Assembly (NCBI RefSeq): GCF_001693485.1
Contig: NZ_MAXC01000017.1
Coordinates: 1-64,000 of the forward strand
Direction: 5' to 3'
Origin: Bradyrhizobium sp. LMTR 3
GTDB taxonomy: Bacteria; Pseudomonadota; Alphaproteobacteria; Rhizobiales; Xanthobacteraceae
DNA length: 64,000 bases
The notes under the pieces are model-generated. The model saw nothing but the letters and a program-made list of their open reading frames with translations. It searched no databases and had not been told where the DNA came from. Positions 44,099-52,951 of this stretch are shown here, piece after piece. Position 1 is the first letter of the stretch, and the number at the start of each line of letters is the position of its first letter. The position numbers were made by a program, and so were the translations under genes.

Positions 44099-44646
44099 AG
44101 ACAGACAAAAAGAAACTCCCTGCCGTGGTCGAGCGGTTCATCCTGCACTGGGGTGATATGGGGGACGAGTGGGGCGTCAACCGCTCGGTCAGCCAGATCC
44201 ACGGTCTGCTGTATCTCGCCGAGGCGCCGATGACCGCGGAGGATATCGCCGAGACGCTCGGCATGGCGCGGTCCAACGTGTCCAATTCCATCAAGGAGCT
44301 GCTGGCCTGGAATTTGATCCGGCGGGTGCCGATCCTCGGCGACCGGCGCGATCATTTCGAGGCGGAAACCGACATCTGGGAAGTGGCGGCGCGGATCGCC
44401 GCCCGCCGCAAGGAGCGCGAGATCGATCCGGCCATCGATGCGCTGCGTGCCTGCGTTTCCGACGCCGCTGACGATCCGACCATCAGCCCGGTCGCTGCCA
44501 AGCGGCTGAAGGAAATGCTGGCTTTCACCGAGCTGGTCGACCGCTGGTACACGCAGATGCTGAACGTACCGCGGCCGAGGCTGGCTGCGCTGATCAAGCT
44601 TGGCGAGAAGATCGTCAGCTTCTTGCCGGCGGGGAAGTCCAAATAG
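44089..44646 (+). CDS. GbsR/MarR-type transcriptional regulator
   Basis: 185 residues. A winged helix near 35-95 (QIHGLLYLAEAPMTAEDIAE, MARSNVSNSIKELLAW, RVPILGDRRDHFEAE) follows the GbsR pattern, with a C-terminal helical dimer arm. It heads a co-directional unit with DUF4166 and membrane-SDR genes. The palindrome over its start codon is the likely operator. The effector is unknown. Confidence 0.88.
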   Translation: MTEKTDKKKLPAVVERFILHWGDMGDEWGVNRSVSQIHGLLYLAEAPMTAEDIAETLGMARSNVSNSIKELLAWNLIRRVPILGDRRDHFEAETDIWEVAARIAARRKEREIDPAIDALRACVSDAADDPTISPVAAKRLKEMLAFTELVDRWYTQMLNVPRPRLAALIKLGEKIVSFLPAGKSK

Positions 44647-44673
44647 GGCAGAGGGGCAGAGCAGGAGCGTGTG

Positions 44674-45339
44674 ATGGTGTCCACAAGAGTACCTAGGTTT
44701 CCCGCAACGCCTGCCTCGAACACCATCCTGCTCGACGACCACCGCTTCCACGATCTGTTGCCCGACGAGGAGTGGGGCCGACTGCCGTTGGCGATCTGGC
44801 GGCGATTTTCAAAGCGTTTTGCCGATGGCGAAACCGTCGTCTATGTCGGCACGGTGGAGGAGGCGCGTTTCAGCCGCGCCGGCTGGTGGCTGGCGCAGCT
44901 CGCGCGCGTGATCGGCGGGCCGTTTCCGCTGTGCACTGAGACCGGCGTCTCGATGGCCGTGATGGTGACCGAAGATGCGGCGAGCGGCGGCCAGATCTGG
45001 ACCCGGATCTGCGCACGCAGCAACGGCTTTCCGCAGGTTATTCACTCGGCGAAACGGTTCGCTGGGCCGACCGGGCTGGAAGAATATGTCGGCTACGGCG
45101 TCAGCATGGCGTTGCGCATTGCCGTCGAGCACGAAGCCCTGGTGTTTCGCAGCGTCGGCTATTCCTTGCAGATCGGGCCGTTGCGGTTGCCCCTGCCGCC
45201 CCGGCTCACGCCCGGCGATCTCACCGTGACCCATTCCGACCTCGGCGGCGGCACGTTCCGCTTCACGCTCGAGATCGTTCACCCCCGCCTTGGCAGGCTC
45301 ATTCGTCAGTCCGCCGTGTTCATGGAGGCCGCATCATGA
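44674..45339 (+). CDS. DUF4166 protein
   Basis: 221 residues matching DUF4166: LPLAIWRRFSKRFADGETVV, VIGGPFPLCTETGVSMAVMV, GQIWTRICARSNGFPQVIHS and a conserved FRSVGYSLQIGPLRLPLP. No signal peptide. AGGAG is seven bases before the ATG; stop overlaps the next start (ATGA). Often found beside or fused to SDR/epimerase proteins; function unknown. Confidence 0.85.
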   Translation: MVSTRVPRFPATPASNTILLDDHRFHDLLPDEEWGRLPLAIWRRFSKRFADGETVVYVGTVEEARFSRAGWWLAQLARVIGGPFPLCTETGVSMAVMVTEDAASGGQIWTRICARSNGFPQVIHSAKRFAGPTGLEEYVGYGVSMALRIAVEHEALVFRSVGYSLQIGPLRLPLPPRLTPGDLTVTHSDLGGGTFRFTLEIVHPRLGRLIRQSAVFMEAAS

Positions 45340-46772
45340 CGTCGTTGCTCTGGACCCTGATCGCCATTCAGGTCGTGATGGGCGTGTTCGACACGTTCTA
45401 CCACCATGAGCTGACCGAGCGGCTCGCATGGCGACCATCGCAGCGCTATGAGCTGCAGCTTCATGCGTTGCGCAACATGCTCTACGCGCTGTTGTTCCTG
45501 GTGCTCGGCTGGCTGGAAGTGCACGGCGTGTTCGCCATGCTGATCATCGTGGTGCTGGTTGCGGAAATCGTCATCACGCTGATGGATTTCGTCGAGGAGG
45601 ACATGAGTCGGAAATTGCCGGCCAGCGAACGCATCAATCACACGCTGCTCGCGATCAATTACGGCGCCATTCTGGTGCTGCTGCTGCCGGTCCTGATTGG
45701 TTGGGCGGCGCAGCCGACCGGCGTCAAATCGGCTTACACAGGATGGCTCAGCCTGATCGCGGCGGCTGCCGCCGTCGGCGCCGCCCTGTGCGGGCTGCGC
45801 GATTTCACCGCGTCAAAGCGCCTTTCGCGAATGACGAGTGCGCCGACGGCAAGCCTGGTCGAAAAACTGCCCGACCGGCAGACGGTGCTGGTCACCGGCG
45901 CTACCGGATTCATCGGCAGCCGCCTGGTGGCAGGCCTGAGCGGGGCAGGGCATCAGGTGATCGCGCTGGTGCGCAGTCCCGCCAAGATCGAGATGCTGCC
46001 GCCGCCGATCACGCTGATCACGAGCCTCGATCAGCTTCCGGCCGACACCCGTATCGACGCGATCGTCAATCTCGCGGGCGAGCCAATCGGCAACGGGCTG
46101 TGGACCGAAGCCAAGCGCCGCAAGATCCTGGATTCCCGCATCAACATGACCGGCGACATCGTCCGCCTGATCGCGCGGCTCGAGCGCAAGCCGGCGGTGC
46201 TGGTCTCGGGTTCGGCGATCGGCTGGTACGGGCTCTGGCAGGACCAGGTGCTGACGGAATCAGCCAAATCGCACGCCTGCTTCAGCCATGAACTCTGCGA
46301 CGCCTGGGAGAAGGCAGCGCGTCCGGCGGAAGAGCACGGCGTGCGGGTGGTCTACTTGCGGATCGGCCTCGTGATCGGCACCGACGGCGGCTTCATTACG
46401 CGGATGCTGACGCCGTTCGAGTTCGGCCTCGGCGGGCCGCTCGGTTCGGGTCGGCAGTGGATGTCGTGGATCGAGCGCGACGACCTGATCCGCCTGATCG
46501 CCCATGTCATCGCGCGTCAGGAAATCTCGGGACCGGTCAACGCGACGGCGCCGATCCCGGTCACCAATCTGAACTTCACCGAAGAGCTTGGCCGACGTCT
46601 GCGCCGGCCCGCGGTGTTCCGCATTTCCGGTGGGCTGTTGCGCCGTGTCGGCGGCGATTTCGCCAATGAATTGCTGCTGGGCGGCCAGCGCGTGTTGCCG
46701 AACAAGGCGCTCAGCAACGGTTTTGTGTTCCGGCACGAAACGCTGCGCAGCGCCTTCGAGGCGATTTTGTGA
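45336..46772 (+). CDS. Membrane domain fused to TIGR01777-type SDR epimerase
   Basis: 478 residues. The first ~160 form four membrane helices with a HHE motif (FDTFYHHELTERL). A SDR domain follows with VTGATGFIGSRL (GATGFIG 188-194), VNLAGEPIGNGLWTEAKRRK and GSAIGWYG, all typical of the TIGR01777/YfcH family. The C-terminal DUF1731-like part ends with LPNKALSNGFVFRHETLRSA. Coupled to DUF4166 by overlap. Likely a membrane-tethered NAD(P)-dependent enzyme on a lipid substrate, which is inference. Confidence 0.88.
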   Translation: MTSLLWTLIAIQVVMGVFDTFYHHELTERLAWRPSQRYELQLHALRNMLYALLFLVLGWLEVHGVFAMLIIVVLVAEIVITLMDFVEEDMSRKLPASERINHTLLAINYGAILVLLLPVLIGWAAQPTGVKSAYTGWLSLIAAAAAVGAALCGLRDFTASKRLSRMTSAPTASLVEKLPDRQTVLVTGATGFIGSRLVAGLSGAGHQVIALVRSPAKIEMLPPPITLITSLDQLPADTRIDAIVNLAGEPIGNGLWTEAKRRKILDSRINMTGDIVRLIARLERKPAVLVSGSAIGWYGLWQDQVLTESAKSHACFSHELCDAWEKAARPAEEHGVRVVYLRIGLVIGTDGGFITRMLTPFEFGLGGPLGSGRQWMSWIERDDLIRLIAHVIARQEISGPVNATAPIPVTNLNFTEELGRRLRRPAVFRISGGLLRRVGGDFANELLLGGQRVLPNKALSNGFVFRHETLRSAFEAIL

Positions 46773-46798
46773 GAAGGTGAGACCCCGCCAGCCAGCCG

Positions 46799-48316
46799 TC
46801 ACCGCGGCAGTTTCGCGATCGCCTGGCTGAGTTCGTGGATTTCGTAGGGCTTGCGCAGAATCGGAAAGTCGCCGCGTACGTTCCGCGCGGAATCGCTATA
46901 GCCGCTGGTCAGGAGGATCGGCAGTCCGGGTCTGACCGCCTTCAAGTGGCGCGCCAGACCGAGGCCGTCCATTTTGCCGGGCATCACGATGTCGGAGAAG
47001 ACGAGGTCTATTCCGTCGAGCTCGATTTCGCGCAACGCAGCTTCGGCGCTCGCTACCCTGCGCACGATGTAGCCGAGCTGTTCGAGCAGCCCGGTGCTAA
47101 CGGCTGCGACATCAGGATTGTCCTCCACCAGCAGCACGGTGCCGCTTCCGCCGGTTTCGACCGCATCGACATCCCCGGTAGCGTCAGCGGGTTCCTTTCG
47201 CGGCAGCAGGATCGTGATCTTCGTGCCCTTGCCGAGCTCGCTCGCCACCTTGACCGTTCCGCCGGCCTGGTGGGCGAAGCCGTGAACCTGCGATAGTCCG
47301 AGACCCGTGCCCTTGCCGATCGGCTTGGTGGTGAAGAAGGGATCGAAGACCTTGCCGAGCACATCGGGCGCGATGCCGGTGCCGGTATCTTTCACCGAGA
47401 TCGCGACATATTCTGTATCGGCCTCGCCTGGCGTGTCGTTGTGCGCCGATATCGTGATGACGCCGCCGCCGATCATGGCGTCGCGGGCGTTGATGACGAG
47501 GTTGACCAGCGCCGTCTCGAACTCGGTGACGTCGACCATCACCGGCCAGACGCCCGGGTCGACGTCGAGCTGCAAGCTCACCGCGCTGCCGACGCCGGTG
47601 TCGAGCACCTCGCGCATCGCATCGATCCGTTCGGCGACGTCGACGACCTGCGGATTGACGCTCTGCCGCCGCGCGAATGTCAGCAACTGGCTGGTGAGGG
47701 AAGCGCCGCGTTTGGTCGCTCCTTCGATCGCCGATAGCGCTCGCAGGCACCTGGGATCGTTGCCCACCGCTTTCTTCAACGTGTGAAGACTGCCGCTGAC
47801 GATCATGAGAAGATTATTGAAATCGTGCGCCACGCCGCCGGTCAGTTGGCCGAGCGCATCGAGCTTTTGCGATTCCGCGAGCTGCTGACGCATCCGTTCG
47901 AGCTTGAGCTGGGCTTCGCGGCGTTCGGTCATGTCCCGGGTGATCTTGGCGAAGCCGACGAGCTCGCCGTTCTCGTAAATGGGATCGATGACAACGCTGG
48001 CCCAGAAGAACGTGCCGTCCTTGCGAACGCGCCAGCCATCCTCCTCGTAGCGGCCGTGTTCCCGGGCAATGCGCAAGGCGCGAAGCGGCTTGCCGTTCGC
48101 GCGGTCGACTTCGGTATAAAAGCAGGAAAAATGCTGTCCGATGATTTCGGCGGGCGCGTAACCCTTGATCCGCTGGCCGCCGATGTTCCAGCTCGTGATG
48201 ATTCCGGCCGGATCCAGCATGTAAAGCGCGTAGTCGGTAACGCCTTCGACCAGGAGTCGGAAATTACGTTCGCTTTCGAATAGATCCCTTTGCTGTTGCT
48301 GATCTTTTTTCGACAT
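46799..48316 (-). CDS. Cytosolic PAS hybrid histidine kinase
   Basis: 505 residues. One PAS (about 15-130, no photoreceptor Cys motif), HisKA with His164 in GGVAHDFNNLL, HATPase (DTGTGIA, GKGTGLGLSQ), and a receiver with Asp442 in FSDIVMPG. Same H-box class as the kinase at 34202, to which the catalytic core is clearly similar. No neighbouring response regulator. Confidence 0.92.
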   Translation of the reverse strand: MSKKDQQQQRDLFESERNFRLLVEGVTDYALYMLDPAGIITSWNIGGQRIKGYAPAEIIGQHFSCFYTEVDRANGKPLRALRIAREHGRYEEDGWRVRKDGTFFWASVVIDPIYENGELVGFAKITRDMTERREAQLKLERMRQQLAESQKLDALGQLTGGVAHDFNNLLMIVSGSLHTLKKAVGNDPRCLRALSAIEGATKRGASLTSQLLTFARRQSVNPQVVDVAERIDAMREVLDTGVGSAVSLQLDVDPGVWPVMVDVTEFETALVNLVINARDAMIGGGVITISAHNDTPGEADTEYVAISVKDTGTGIAPDVLGKVFDPFFTTKPIGKGTGLGLSQVHGFAHQAGGTVKVASELGKGTKITILLPRKEPADATGDVDAVETGGSGTVLLVEDNPDVAAVSTGLLEQLGYIVRRVASAEAALREIELDGIDLVFSDIVMPGKMDGLGLARHLKAVRPGLPILLTSGYSDSARNVRGDFPILRKPYEIHELSQAIAKLPR

Positions 48317-48397
48317 CCGACCTGCCCATTTAACTGGCGCAAACGCTTGTCCTGCCGATTGGTTCCAACATTACTGGCTTTTTAACGAAATGGTGGG

Positions 48398-49276
48398 TTA
48401 TCGCGCTGCGGCCACGCTTTTGAATGTCGCCGCCAGCGTCCGCAGCGCCGCGAGCTTGGCTGGGTCGCTGACCTTCGAGTGCAGCATCACCTTCGAGGAA
48501 GCGAGCCGCGGCAGTCTTTCGGCCGGTCCGATATCGACCAGGCCCGGTGGCGCGATCCGGTGGGCAAGTGGCGCTACCGCGAGGCCGGCCAATGCCGCGG
48601 CGGCCACGGCGGTGACGCCGCCGCCGACAAAGCTCTCGCTCCAGGCGATGCCGGCCTTGTCGAGGGCACGGACGGCGAGCGCGCGTACGCCGCAGGGCGG
48701 CGCCAGCATCGCCAGTGGCAGCGTCGAGCCGCGGCGCCAGGCGAGGCTTTTGGCGGCAAACCAGCCGAAGCCGTCTTCAGTCAGCTTCTCGCCGCCGCGG
48801 CGGCTGCCTTCCTGACGGACCACCACGGCATCGAATTCGCCGGCATCATAGGCGTCGAGCATCTGGCGCGAGAAGCCGATGGTCACGGACAGCGCCAGTT
48901 GTGACGACACCGCATGCAGCCGTTCGAGCAGCGGCACCAGTTCGGGTCCTGCGGCGTGATCGGAGATCCCGAGCGACAATTGCGGGCGCGTGGGCTTGTC
49001 GCCCGACAGCGCACGGTCATGCGCCTCGATCAAAGCGCGGGCGTGGGGTAGGAACGCAGCGCCCTCGGCGGTCAGCGCGACCGCCCGCGGCGAGCGCTCG
49101 ACCAGCCGCCGGCCCATCACGCTCTCCAGCCGCTGCAGCTTCATACTGACGGCGGCCTGGGTCGTGCCAAGCGCTTCGGCGGCGCGGGTAAAACCTTGCA
49201 GCTCGGCGACCAGCAGGAACGCCTGCACCGTATCGATATCCAGCGTGCTCACGGCATCATCAACATGACTTATCAT
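48398..49276 (-). CDS. LysR-family transcriptional regulator
   Basis: 292 residues. HTH at about 13-70 (TVQAFLLVAELQGFTRAAEA, TTQAAVSMKLQRLE), then a PBP-like effector domain. Divergent from the tautomerase gene, a classic LysR arrangement. The family usually begins STLDIDTVQAF, so a GTG at 49252 may be the true start; the ATG at 49276 overlaps the inverted repeat described below. Confidence 0.88.
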   Translation of the reverse strand: MISHVDDAVSTLDIDTVQAFLLVAELQGFTRAAEALGTTQAAVSMKLQRLESVMGRRLVERSPRAVALTAEGAAFLPHARALIEAHDRALSGDKPTRPQLSLGISDHAAGPELVPLLERLHAVSSQLALSVTIGFSRQMLDAYDAGEFDAVVVRQEGSRRGGEKLTEDGFGWFAAKSLAWRRGSTLPLAMLAPPCGVRALAVRALDKAGIAWSESFVGGGVTAVAAAALAGLAVAPLAHRIAPPGLVDIGPAERLPRLASSKVMLHSKVSDPAKLAALRTLAATFKSVAAAR

Positions 49277-49295
49277 TGTTATGAATAAAGATAAG
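49269..49295. promoter_or_regulatory. Probable LysR binding site
   Basis: Inverted repeat CTTATC-N15-GATAAG in the AT-rich divergent region between the LysR and tautomerase genes. A partial T-N11-A core lies inside. Confidence 0.45.
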
Positions 49296-49368
49296 ATACC
49301 AAAATGATGGCCGCGGGTCTAGCTAAAGGGAAGCGCAATGCCAGCGCGCCCGCTCACGGAGAACGACC

Positions 49369-49797
49369 ATGCCGCTCATCACCGTCACCTATTCCAGCGT
49401 TCACACGGCCCCGTCGCTGCAGGCCGAGATTGCGTCCGCTGTCAGCGATCTCACTGCGCGAATCCTGCGCAAGGATCCGAAGGTTACTGCCGTCATCGTG
49501 AAGTCGATCGATGCCGCCGACTGGTTCGCCGGCGGCAAGTCGCTCGCCGAGCAGAGCCTCGCCAGTTTCTGGCTCGACGTTCACGTCAGCGACGGCACCA
49601 ACACCAAGGACGAGAAGGCGGCCTATCTCGCCGCGCTATTCCAGCGCATGGGCGAACTGCTCGGGCCGCTGCACGAGGAGAGCTACGCCCATGTCGACGA
49701 AGTGAAGGGCGATGCTTACGGCTTCGGCGGCCTCACCCAGGAGCGCCGCTACATCGCCGGCCAGCTTGAGGTCTCGCCGCGGAAGCCTGCGGCGTGA
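49369..49797 (+). CDS. Tautomerase-family protein (4-OT-like)
   Basis: 142 residues. MPLITVTYSS puts the catalytic Pro at position 1 of the processed protein; two beta-alpha-beta units are present, so this is a fused-size member like those of the cis-CaaD/MSAD groups. GGAG seven bases before the ATG. Transcribed away from LysR and probably its target. Confidence 0.85.
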   Translation: MPLITVTYSSVHTAPSLQAEIASAVSDLTARILRKDPKVTAVIVKSIDAADWFAGGKSLAEQSLASFWLDVHVSDGTNTKDEKAAYLAALFQRMGELLGPLHEESYAHVDEVKGDAYGFGGLTQERRYIAGQLEVSPRKPAA

Positions 49798-49814
49798 ACT
49801 TCAGGGTGCATGTA

Positions 49815-50114
49815 TCACGCCCTTAGGGCGCCCAGTACCGCCGCAGTGGCCGCGATCAGGGTGAGAGCAATCACGGAAGCGCGCCAAAGAAGTTGTTGGC
49901 GCGCCGCGCGCCGATCGTGGAACGCAAGCCAATCCCTGACAAATCCGGCCGGGATATCGAATATGACAGTACGCTGGCTGGCGTGATGCGCTTCGTGATC
50001 TGCGAACATGGCTCGCACGTTCGCGACGCCCAGACGGTCAAGTTCACAATTCCATTGCCAGGCGTGGGTATTGTTGGTCCATCGGTTTTCGAAGGGAAGC
50101 CTGTGCGATTTCAT
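49815..50114 (-). CDS. Small membrane-anchored hypothetical protein
   Basis: 99 residues: a soluble N-terminal part (NTHAWQWNCELDRLGVANVR, MFADHEAHHASQRTV) and one C-terminal membrane helix (WRASVIALTLIAATAAVLGA). GAGGAGG is five bases before the ATG, preferred over an upstream start at 50141. Unknown function. Confidence 0.65.
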   Translation of the reverse strand: MKSHRLPFENRWTNNTHAWQWNCELDRLGVANVRAMFADHEAHHASQRTVIFDIPAGFVRDWLAFHDRRAARQQLLWRASVIALTLIAATAAVLGALRA

Positions 50115-50454
50115 CGCGACCTCCTCTGTGCACCTGTACACCGCCTGTCTGTGGATATGTGGCGCCGCTTGCCGCGGCGGAAGATCTCAAGGAAGCGCGG
50201 CGATGCCGCAGGTGCTCGATCAGACGATCTCAGGGCGAAGCCTCGGGGCAGGCGCGCAACTTGTGGTCACGCCGCCAAGGATCGCAGCATGAAGCATGAC
50301 TGGCCGTGCTGGACTCGACGAACGGTCGACCTATCGTGGACAATCCCATCGGAACCCCCGGGCTATTCGACCTGCAAACGATCGATACCGGCGCGGCAAG
50401 GCTTCGCGCGCAATTGCTTCGAATTGGCCCGTTTCGCGTCAGTCATGCCGGTAA
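50115..50454. other. Intergenic, no supported gene
   Basis: 340 bases between two leftward genes. Several overlapping frames are open but none has an SD or family pattern. No hairpin terminator recognised. Confidence 0.35.
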
Positions 50455-52002
50455 TCACGCATCTACCGCCCACTCTGCCTCGGCCTTCCGTCGATTCCTG
50501 TGCCTATCGCCAGGCTCGGAGCGCAGCTTTGTGACCGTAGCGGGCGCTTTTGCCGACCAAAGATATTGCGCGGCATACGCTCTCCACGGACGCCATCGCT
50601 CCGCGCGTGCCAGCAATTCGTTCGGACTTGGACGCCGGCCTGCGGAATCCTGCATCGCGCGCATGAGTCCGATGTCGGCTGCGGGAAAGGCGTCGGGCTC
50701 TCGAAGTTCGCGCATCGCGATGTATTGCGCCGTCCATTCGCCGACCCCGGCGAGGGACCGAAGCTGAACGATGGCCTCGTCGAGGCTTCGACGCGCCCCG
50801 AAGATATGTGGATCGGCCACTACCGCGGCGGCCAACGACGACAGTGCGGCAGCACGTCTCCTCGGCATTCCAAGCTTGGAAATATCCGCATTGGCAATCC
50901 GACTTGGCTGTGGAAAGACGTGCGTCAGAGCCGGAAAGTCGGGATGGCGGGTCCTCAGCGCCTTTCCATGGGCGGCCACAAGCTTTCCTGCGAGAGCGAT
51001 CCCGGCAGTGACCGTGATCTGCTGGCCCAACAGGGCTCGGACCGCGAGCTCGAAGCCGTCCCACGCTCCGGGCACCCTTAGCCCAGGCCGCGCTTTTACA
51101 AATGCGGCAAGCGCGGAATCCCTGGCGAGGTGGGCGCCGATCGCGCCTGGATCCGCGGCCAGGTCGAACACTCGCCGCAACCGAGCTATGATGGCCGGAA
51201 GCGAAGACAGCTTCGGAAATCTGATGGTGGCCTCAAGCGCGTGGCTATTCGTGGGGCGGACCACCACGATCCCCTGGGCTCCCTCGATTTCGATCGCGCG
51301 CGCATATGCATCTCCGCTAATCGTCTCCACACTAGGGATCGCGCGAAATCTTAGGAAATCGAGCATCGCGTCCCAGTCATAGGGAGGCCGATACGGGAGA
51401 AGGATCCTTACGCCGCCGGTTGATTCGGACGAGACATCCTCCGCCGCACTTCGACGCAGAGCGCTCGGCGGGCGCCCATACAGTTGCTGGAATATCTGGT
51501 TAAACCGGCGCGCGCTGCCAAAGCCGGCGGCAAGCGCCACCTCGGTCATTGGCAGCTTGGTCTCGTGAATGAGCTGCTTTGCGAGCAGCACTCGGCGGGT
51601 TTGAGCGACCGTTATCGGAGATGCGCCAAGGTGCCGACGAAACAGACGGCGCAGTTGACGTTCGCCCACGCCCAGCCGGTCGGCGAGACCGGTGACGTCA
51701 CCGCCGTCCATGACACCCATTTCAATAAGGGAGAGTGCCCTGGATACTGTATTCGAGGTCCCGCGCCACGCGGCAAGATCGGGCGCCGCCTCAGGACGGC
51801 ATCGCAGGCAAGGCCGGAATCCCGCCTCGTGTGCCGATGCCGCTGTCGGATGAAACGTGACGTTCTCCCGCTTTGGAATTCGAGCAGGGCAAACCGGGCG
51901 ACAATAAATCCCTGTCGTCTTTACGGCGACGAAGAGCCGGCCGTCAAAACGGGCGTCCCGCGTCGAGATCGCGCGATAGCAAGCGTCGTGGTCAAGATCC
52001 AT
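50455..52002 (-). CDS. alkA: Ada-AlkA fusion: methyl-phosphotriester sensor, AraC HTH and 3-methyladenine glycosylase
   Basis: 515 residues. The Ada zinc domain has Cys34, Cys38, Cys65 and Cys68 (GIYCRPVCPAR...FRPCLRC), where Cys34 or Cys38 accepts methyl from phosphotriesters. An AraC-type HTH is at about 85-185, an AlkA N-terminal domain follows, then HhH-GPD with LAGVGEWTAQYIAMR and catalytic Asp443. The fusion joins the sensor and regulator for alkylation damage to the repair glycosylase. The Ada C-terminal O6-methylguanine domain is missing. Confidence 0.92.
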   Translation of the reverse strand: MDLDHDACYRAISTRDARFDGRLFVAVKTTGIYCRPVCPARIPKRENVTFHPTAASAHEAGFRPCLRCRPEAAPDLAAWRGTSNTVSRALSLIEMGVMDGGDVTGLADRLGVGERQLRRLFRRHLGASPITVAQTRRVLLAKQLIHETKLPMTEVALAAGFGSARRFNQIFQQLYGRPPSALRRSAAEDVSSESTGGVRILLPYRPPYDWDAMLDFLRFRAIPSVETISGDAYARAIEIEGAQGIVVVRPTNSHALEATIRFPKLSSLPAIIARLRRVFDLAADPGAIGAHLARDSALAAFVKARPGLRVPGAWDGFELAVRALLGQQITVTAGIALAGKLVAAHGKALRTRHPDFPALTHVFPQPSRIANADISKLGMPRRRAAALSSLAAAVVADPHIFGARRSLDEAIVQLRSLAGVGEWTAQYIAMRELREPDAFPAADIGLMRAMQDSAGRRPSPNELLARAERWRPWRAYAAQYLWSAKAPATVTKLRSEPGDRHRNRRKAEAEWAVDA

Positions 52003-52159
52003 CGGGTCAGCCTCCCATATTGCGCTGCTTTTGTCTGGCGCTTTTCGGACTCCACCATTCCTTTAGCCTCGATTTGGGATCTTCGAGGATGAGGTCCGAA
52101 TTCTGCGAGCAAATATCCCGGGTACCTGCGATGTCACCGCCTCAACTCGGAGAGACAAA

Positions 52160-52912
52160 ATGAAATTCGAAGGCAAAGTAGCGCTCATCACGGGCGGCAA
52201 CACTGGCATAGGCCAGGCAACCGCGCTGCTGTTCGCGCGTGAGGGTGCGAAGGTGATGATTGTCGGACGGCGCGAAAAGGAAGGCGAAGCGACGGTCGAT
52301 TCGATCGAGAAGGCCGGCGGCGTGGCCGCGTTCGTGAAGGCGGATGTTTCCAAGGAGGATGATTGCCGGACGATGGTCGCCCGCACGGTCGAGCTGTACG
52401 GCCGGCTTGACATCGCGCTCAACAACGCCGGGGTCGGACGTGCGGGCAAACTGATTGCCGATGAGGACGAGGCCGGCTTTGTCAGCGTGTTGGCCACCAA
52501 TCTGCTTGGTGCGTTCCTCTCGATGAAGCACGAGATCCCGGCGATGCTCGCCAATGGTGGCGGCGCGATCGTCAATACTGCGTCAGTCAGCGGCTTAGTC
52601 GCCAGCCCGGGGCAATCGGCCTATATCGCGAGCAAGCATGGTCTCCTGGGTTTAACGAAAGCAGCGGCACTCGAATACGCCAAGCAGGGCATTCGCGTGA
52701 ACGCAATCTGTCCCGCCGCGACGCGCACGGAAATGGTCAAGCGCTGGTTTGCAATGCCCGGAGTAGAGGAGCGCGTGACGGGCGCGATGCCGGCGGGACG
52801 AATCGCAGAGCCTGAGGAAGTCGCGAAAGCGGTGCTGTTTCTTTCAGGGGATGGTGCGTCATACGTCTCGGGTCATTCCTTGGTCATCGACGGCGGTTTT
52901 GTCATCCAATAG
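52160..52912 (+). CDS. SDR-family oxidoreductase
   Basis: 250 residues: TGGNTGIG at 11-18, NNAG around 89, catalytic SAYIASKHG (about 150-158), C-terminal VSGHSLVIDGGFVIQ. Classical glucose-1-dehydrogenase-like SDR of unknown substrate. GGAG precedes the ATG. Probably co-transcribed with the hydrolase 39 bases downstream. Confidence 0.9.
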   Translation: MKFEGKVALITGGNTGIGQATALLFAREGAKVMIVGRREKEGEATVDSIEKAGGVAAFVKADVSKEDDCRTMVARTVELYGRLDIALNNAGVGRAGKLIADEDEAGFVSVLATNLLGAFLSMKHEIPAMLANGGGAIVNTASVSGLVASPGQSAYIASKHGLLGLTKAAALEYAKQGIRVNAICPAATRTEMVKRWFAMPGVEERVTGAMPAGRIAEPEEVAKAVLFLSGDGASYVSGHSLVIDGGFVIQ

Positions 52913-52951
52913 CGCAGACGCAGATTTCCCTGGAGAATTGAGGATCATGAA

